DNA of 10,323 bases. Source: Oscillospiraceae bacterium (lineage in GTDB: Bacteria; Bacillota; Clostridia; Oscillospirales; Ruminococcaceae). Location: NCBI GenBank assembly GCA_017848155.1, contig JAGAKC010000288.1:1-10323 (forward strand), given 5' to 3'. Of the stretch, positions 7,670-10,323 are shown in pieces. Made by a program: the position numbers and the translations under genes. The first letter of the stretch is position 1. Each line of letters begins with the position of its first letter. The notes under the pieces are model-generated. The model searched no databases and had not been told where the DNA came from. It saw nothing but the letters and a program-made list of their open reading frames with translations.

Positions 7670-9427
7670 ATGATCAAAAGGATATTCAGCAGTATTCAGA
7701 TGATGGGACGTGTGCTCAAGAATCTGTTACTGCGTCCGTTCAGGATTGTAAAAAACAAGGTAACGAGTATGTTGAGCGGTGGCAGGGCAGCTACTGCACT
7801 GCCCGGTGTTGTAAAAAAGCTACCGAAGATACTCAAGACAAAGCCGGAAAAAGCAGAGGATTACTTTGACTGGGGCAGCATATATGTAGCTAAATCGCTG
7901 GTCGTATTGATCGTAGTTTTGCTTATTGTGATACCACTGCTGTATATTTTTATCCTGCATCCGCTGTTGACAAGCTGGTTCTGGGTGAAGGATTTTCAGG
8001 AAAATGACGCAGCGATTGCCGGATATAATGGCAGGGTCAGAGTGTATTATGATGCCGACTTCAAGGATCTTCGTTTCGAAGGCAGGCTTTCTGATGGAAA
8101 GCCGATCGAGGATGGCACCGCATACTACGAAAACGGCAGACCGCATTACGATGGAAGCTTTGAAGACGGAGCTTTTTCGGGACAGGGCATCCTGTATTAT
8201 GAAGACGGCTCTGTCTGCTATAGAGGAAGCTTTGAGGACGGCGATTACAACGGTGTCGGTCACCTTACCAAGGAGGACGGAAAGGTCTATTCAGGAACAT
8301 TTGAAAACGGAAAGCTGGAGGGCAGCGGTTCTATAACAGTTGATGAAAAGCTGTACTATTCCGGAGATTTTTCGGACAATGTACCTGAGGGCAGCGGAAA
8401 GCAGTACTATCCCAGTGGGGAAGTAAGGTACAGCGGAGCCTTCAGCAATGGAGTTCCGCACGGCATGGCGATGGAATATACCGAAAACGGTACGGTAAAG
8501 TACAACGGTATGTTTACGCAGGGTCTGTATAACGGTGAAGGTGTGCTTTACACTGACAATGGTATGAAGCTGTATTCCGGAAGCTTTGAAATGGGCAGAT
8601 ACAGCGGAACGGGCACTGCTTATAATGAAAGCGGGAAGCTGTATTCCGGCGAATTTGAAAATGGTCTGTACAATGGTACAGGAACCCTTTACGGAAGTGA
8701 TGGAAGTATCATCACAGGCAGCTTTACCGATGGAAAGATAAGCGGAACGGCTGTTTGCACATACATAAACGGTATGAGATATGAGGGCTGCTTTGACGAG
8801 GGCATTCCCGACGGCGAAGGCGCACTTACAAATGTGACAGGAAGCTTCAAATATTCGGGTATGTTCGATGACGGCGATTTTGATTACAGCAGGCTGATCG
8901 GACAGGATTCCGCTGCTGTGGGAGAAATGATACCGTCGCTGCAGCAGAGGATAGATAAGGATTGTTTCTATCTTGAGGACAACGATTTTGGTATAGTGGT
9001 CAAATTCAGCTTTGCTACCGAATCCTCACCTGCGTCAGCTATGGAGATATATACCAAGCCCTTTTCGGGAGAGCGTGTAATAAAGTCTGCAAATGATATC
9101 CCAGCACCGTCTGCTATATCGGTAAGTAAGACTGACAGGCAGCTTCCCGCATGGGTGGAGAAGAAATTTGGCGTAGCTGCCGATGATCTTATTTGCTATG
9201 CCGCAGTCTATAAGACGACAACGTCTTATTTCTGGGTGAAGGAAAGCAGCGGTGAGCTGAAGCTCAAATCTGCCGATGGTGATGTCAGAATAGGCAGTGA
9301 TACGACTGATATCACTGATATATCAGGAACAGAGCTTACTTATGAGGAGATAGAAGCTCTGTTTGAAGAGGTGGGACTTGACATCGCAGATTTTGAGAGT
9401 CTTGGTTTCCTGCCGTCAGACGAATAA
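7670..9427 (+). CDS. Single-pass membrane protein with extracytoplasmic MORN repeats
   Basis: A 585-residue protein. A basic, probably cytosolic head (1-70, rich in K and R, including VVKKLPKILKTKPEK) precedes one membrane segment at about 73-97 (VAKSLVVLIVVLLIVIPLLY). By the positive-inside rule the rest faces outward. Residues 134-405 are about eleven MORN-type repeats of 22-24 residues, of the pattern Y-x-G-x-F-x-x-G-x-x-x-G-x-G-x-x-Y, for example YSGEFENGLYNGTGTLY. MORN repeats form elongated beta-hairpin solenoids that mediate protein or lipid contacts. Residues 406-585 are a separate region of unknown fold with an acidic end (LTYEEIEALFEEVGLDIADFESLGF). The ATG is preceded by GGAAGGAA (7653-7660), and the gene ends with tandem TAA stops. 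It lies 43 bases after the pseudocyclase gene. An envelope scaffold role is inferred. Confidence 0.85.
   Translation: MIKRIFSSIQMMGRVLKNLLLRPFRIVKNKVTSMLSGGRAATALPGVVKKLPKILKTKPEKAEDYFDWGSIYVAKSLVVLIVVLLIVIPLLYIFILHPLLTSWFWVKDFQENDAAIAGYNGRVRVYYDADFKDLRFEGRLSDGKPIEDGTAYYENGRPHYDGSFEDGAFSGQGILYYEDGSVCYRGSFEDGDYNGVGHLTKEDGKVYSGTFENGKLEGSGSITVDEKLYYSGDFSDNVPEGSGKQYYPSGEVRYSGAFSNGVPHGMAMEYTENGTVKYNGMFTQGLYNGEGVLYTDNGMKLYSGSFEMGRYSGTGTAYNESGKLYSGEFENGLYNGTGTLYGSDGSIITGSFTDGKISGTAVCTYINGMRYEGCFDEGIPDGEGALTNVTGSFKYSGMFDDGDFDYSRLIGQDSAAVGEMIPSLQQRIDKDCFYLEDNDFGIVVKFSFATESSPASAMEIYTKPFSGERVIKSANDIPAPSAISVSKTDRQLPAWVEKKFGVAADDLICYAAVYKTTTSYFWVKESSGELKLKSADGDVRIGSDTTDITDISGTELTYEEIEALFEEVGLDIADFESLGFLPSDE
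8069..8884 (+). repeat. MORN repeat array (about 11 units)
   Basis: These are tandem coding repeats of about 69 bases encoding residues 134-405. Units begin with (Y)xGxFxxG. Visible cores are DGSFEDGAFSGQG, RGSFEDGDYNGVG, SGTFENGKLEGSG, SGDFSDNVPEGSG, SGAFSNGVPHGMA, NGMFTQGLYNGEG, SGSFEMGRYSGTG, SGEFENGLYNGTG, TGSFTDGKISGTA, EGCFDEGIPDGEG and a truncated SGMFDDGDF. The preceding FEGRLSDGKPIEDGTA is a weaker first unit. The DNA repeats are diverged, so recent expansion is not evident. Confidence 0.85.
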
Positions 9428-9438
9428 TAAACAAAGAC

Positions 9439-9444
9439 AGGGGG
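9439..9444 (+). promoter_or_regulatory. Shine-Dalgarno for the last gene
   Basis: AGGGGG lies 7 bases before the ATG at 9452. It supports the start of the coiled-coil gene, whose 3' end lies beyond the window. Confidence 0.65.
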
Positions 9445-9451
9445 TGCTGAT

Positions 9452-10323
9452 ATGAGAAAGCGTATGATCACGGCTGGTGTTGCCGCTGCGTTCTTGGTTG
9501 CAGGAATCGGAGCTTCGGCATACACGAATTACTGTGACAGTGTGGCTGCAACATCGTTGACGGCTGCCCATGCGCCTGCAATAAAGGATATCAGTACTCA
9601 GTTTGATACACTGCTCATCAGCATGCACAACGACAAAAAAACAGAGGAGCAGAGCGTGTCTGAGCTTCGTAACGGAAGTGATACGGTCGTGACATATGCT
9701 GCTGCATTATCAGCCGAAGAACAGACCACTGCTGTGACGATGGAAGAGAGTACGACAGCTTCGACCTTAAAGCCGCAGGAGGCTGAACCTGAGGAGAAAA
9801 AGCCACAGGAGCAGCTGGCAGAGTTGTATATGGAAAGGCTGACGCTGTTTGACGAGTTTTCGGGAGAGATCGATGCACTCGAATATGAGCTTGCACCGAT
9901 GCTTATGGATTATGATATCCTGATGAAGAGGCTGAAGCTGCTTTACGATGAGTACAAGACTCTTAAAGAAAGGTCAGAAAGCTGTGCAGCGCTGTTTAAA
10001 GTAGGCGGATGTATGCTGGCTGATGTGGAAGCGGCAAGGAAGGATACCGAAAACAAGTATTATGAGATAGAGGGACTGCTTCATGAAGTAAGTGCGCTGA
10101 AAGCTGAAATAGAAGCAATAACAGGCGATACGCTTACCTCGGATTTTGATTTCAGCTGCGTTTATCTTATCACTGATGCAATAAAGCTGGTGCCGGAGGA
10201 GCTGACAGGAATATATGGCGGCGCAAGCATATGTATGCCTGAAGTAAGTGAACTCGGAGAGGTCGAGATAGCTGATGTTTCGGCACAGTATAATGCCGCT
10301 GTCAAGTGTTATTATGCACTGGG
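9452..10323 (+). CDS. Secreted or membrane-anchored coiled-coil protein (3' end missing)
   Basis: The frame is open from ATG 9452 to the right edge, giving at least 290 residues. Residues 1-23 look like a signal peptide: MRKR, then a hydrophobic run AGVAAAFLVAGIGASA with an A-S-A cleavage-like site before Tyr24. If it is not cut, it would be a membrane anchor. Residues about 85-120 are a low-complexity Thr/Glu/Pro/Lys linker (EEQTTAVTMEESTTAS, then PQEAEPEEKKPQEQ). Residues about 121-225 are heptad-like, with many Leu, Glu and Lys (LYMERLTLFDEFSGEIDALE, YEIEGLLHEVSALKAEIEAI), and predict long helices or a coiled coil. Cysteines occur at 28, 178, 187, 236, 261 and 286. I do not recognise the family. 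It lies 24 bases after the MORN gene, so an envelope partner of that protein is plausible. The gene is near certain from start, RBS and length; function is unknown. Confidence 0.78.
   Translation, partial: MRKRMITAGVAAAFLVAGIGASAYTNYCDSVAATSLTAAHAPAIKDISTQFDTLLISMHNDKKTEEQSVSELRNGSDTVVTYAAALSAEEQTTAVTMEESTTASTLKPQEAEPEEKKPQEQLAELYMERLTLFDEFSGEIDALEYELAPMLMDYDILMKRLKLLYDEYKTLKERSESCAALFKVGGCMLADVEAARKDTENKYYEIEGLLHEVSALKAEIEAITGDTLTSDFDFSCVYLITDAIKLVPEELTGIYGGASICMPEVSELGEVEIADVSAQYNAAVKCYYAL

Noticed and set aside
9308..9327. Short GATATC/GATATATC repeats
   Set aside because: They fall inside the MORN protein gene and are explained by repeated Asp-Ile-Thr and Asp-Ile-Ser codons.
9618..9896. 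Minus-strand 92-codon open frame
   Set aside because: It lies antisense to the coiled-coil gene, has no ribosome binding site and its composition looks like a shadow of the + strand codons. The same applies to the other minus-strand frames, such as 1101-1571 and 2177-2749.

Overview
The window is a single-strand, tightly packed gene run. It reads as the distal part of a contractile injection system (CIS, a phage-tail-like weapon or secretion device) locus that continues directly into a set of unusual envelope and signalling genes. All seven genes lie on the + strand, with gaps of only 21-44 bases and one 14-base overlap. I see no tRNA, rRNA, CRISPR array, transposase, convincing promoter or terminator. 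Moderate GC, AGGAGG-type ribosome binding sites and codon habits (many ATA, CGT and AAG codons) suggest a gut- or rumen-type Bacillota, possibly Ruminococcus or another Oscillospiraceae. That placement is an inference and was not tested.

Region 1 (1-4087) is the structural part. It begins with the 3' end of a baseplate J-type protein, cut by the left window edge. Next is a two-domain P2 gpI-like tail/baseplate protein. Then comes a 611-residue protein whose N-terminal block is typical, in my memory, of proteins encoded beside gpJ and gpI in CIS loci; it ends in a bacterial Ig-like domain. The gpJ-gpI-611 aa order resembles the baseplate end of eCIS loci in Actinobacteria and Bacillota more than an ordinary prophage.

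Region 2 (4109-10323) holds four genes not normally part of a phage tail. They are a cytosolic 245-residue protein that looks like a badly degraded protein kinase; a 911-residue protein with four membrane segments, two extracytoplasmic sensor-like regions, a HAMP-like linker and a class III nucleotide cyclase domain that has lost nearly all its catalytic residues; a single-pass protein carrying about eleven MORN repeats outside the cell; and a secreted or anchored coiled-coil protein that runs off the right edge.

Working model (inference): the first three genes build the baseplate and its attachments. The last four form an envelope module that could dock the particle at the membrane of a Gram-positive cell or control its firing. 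Two neighbouring genes encoding apparently inactive signalling-enzyme folds (pseudokinase and pseudocyclase) suggest protein-protein or ligand-binding roles rather than classical catalysis.
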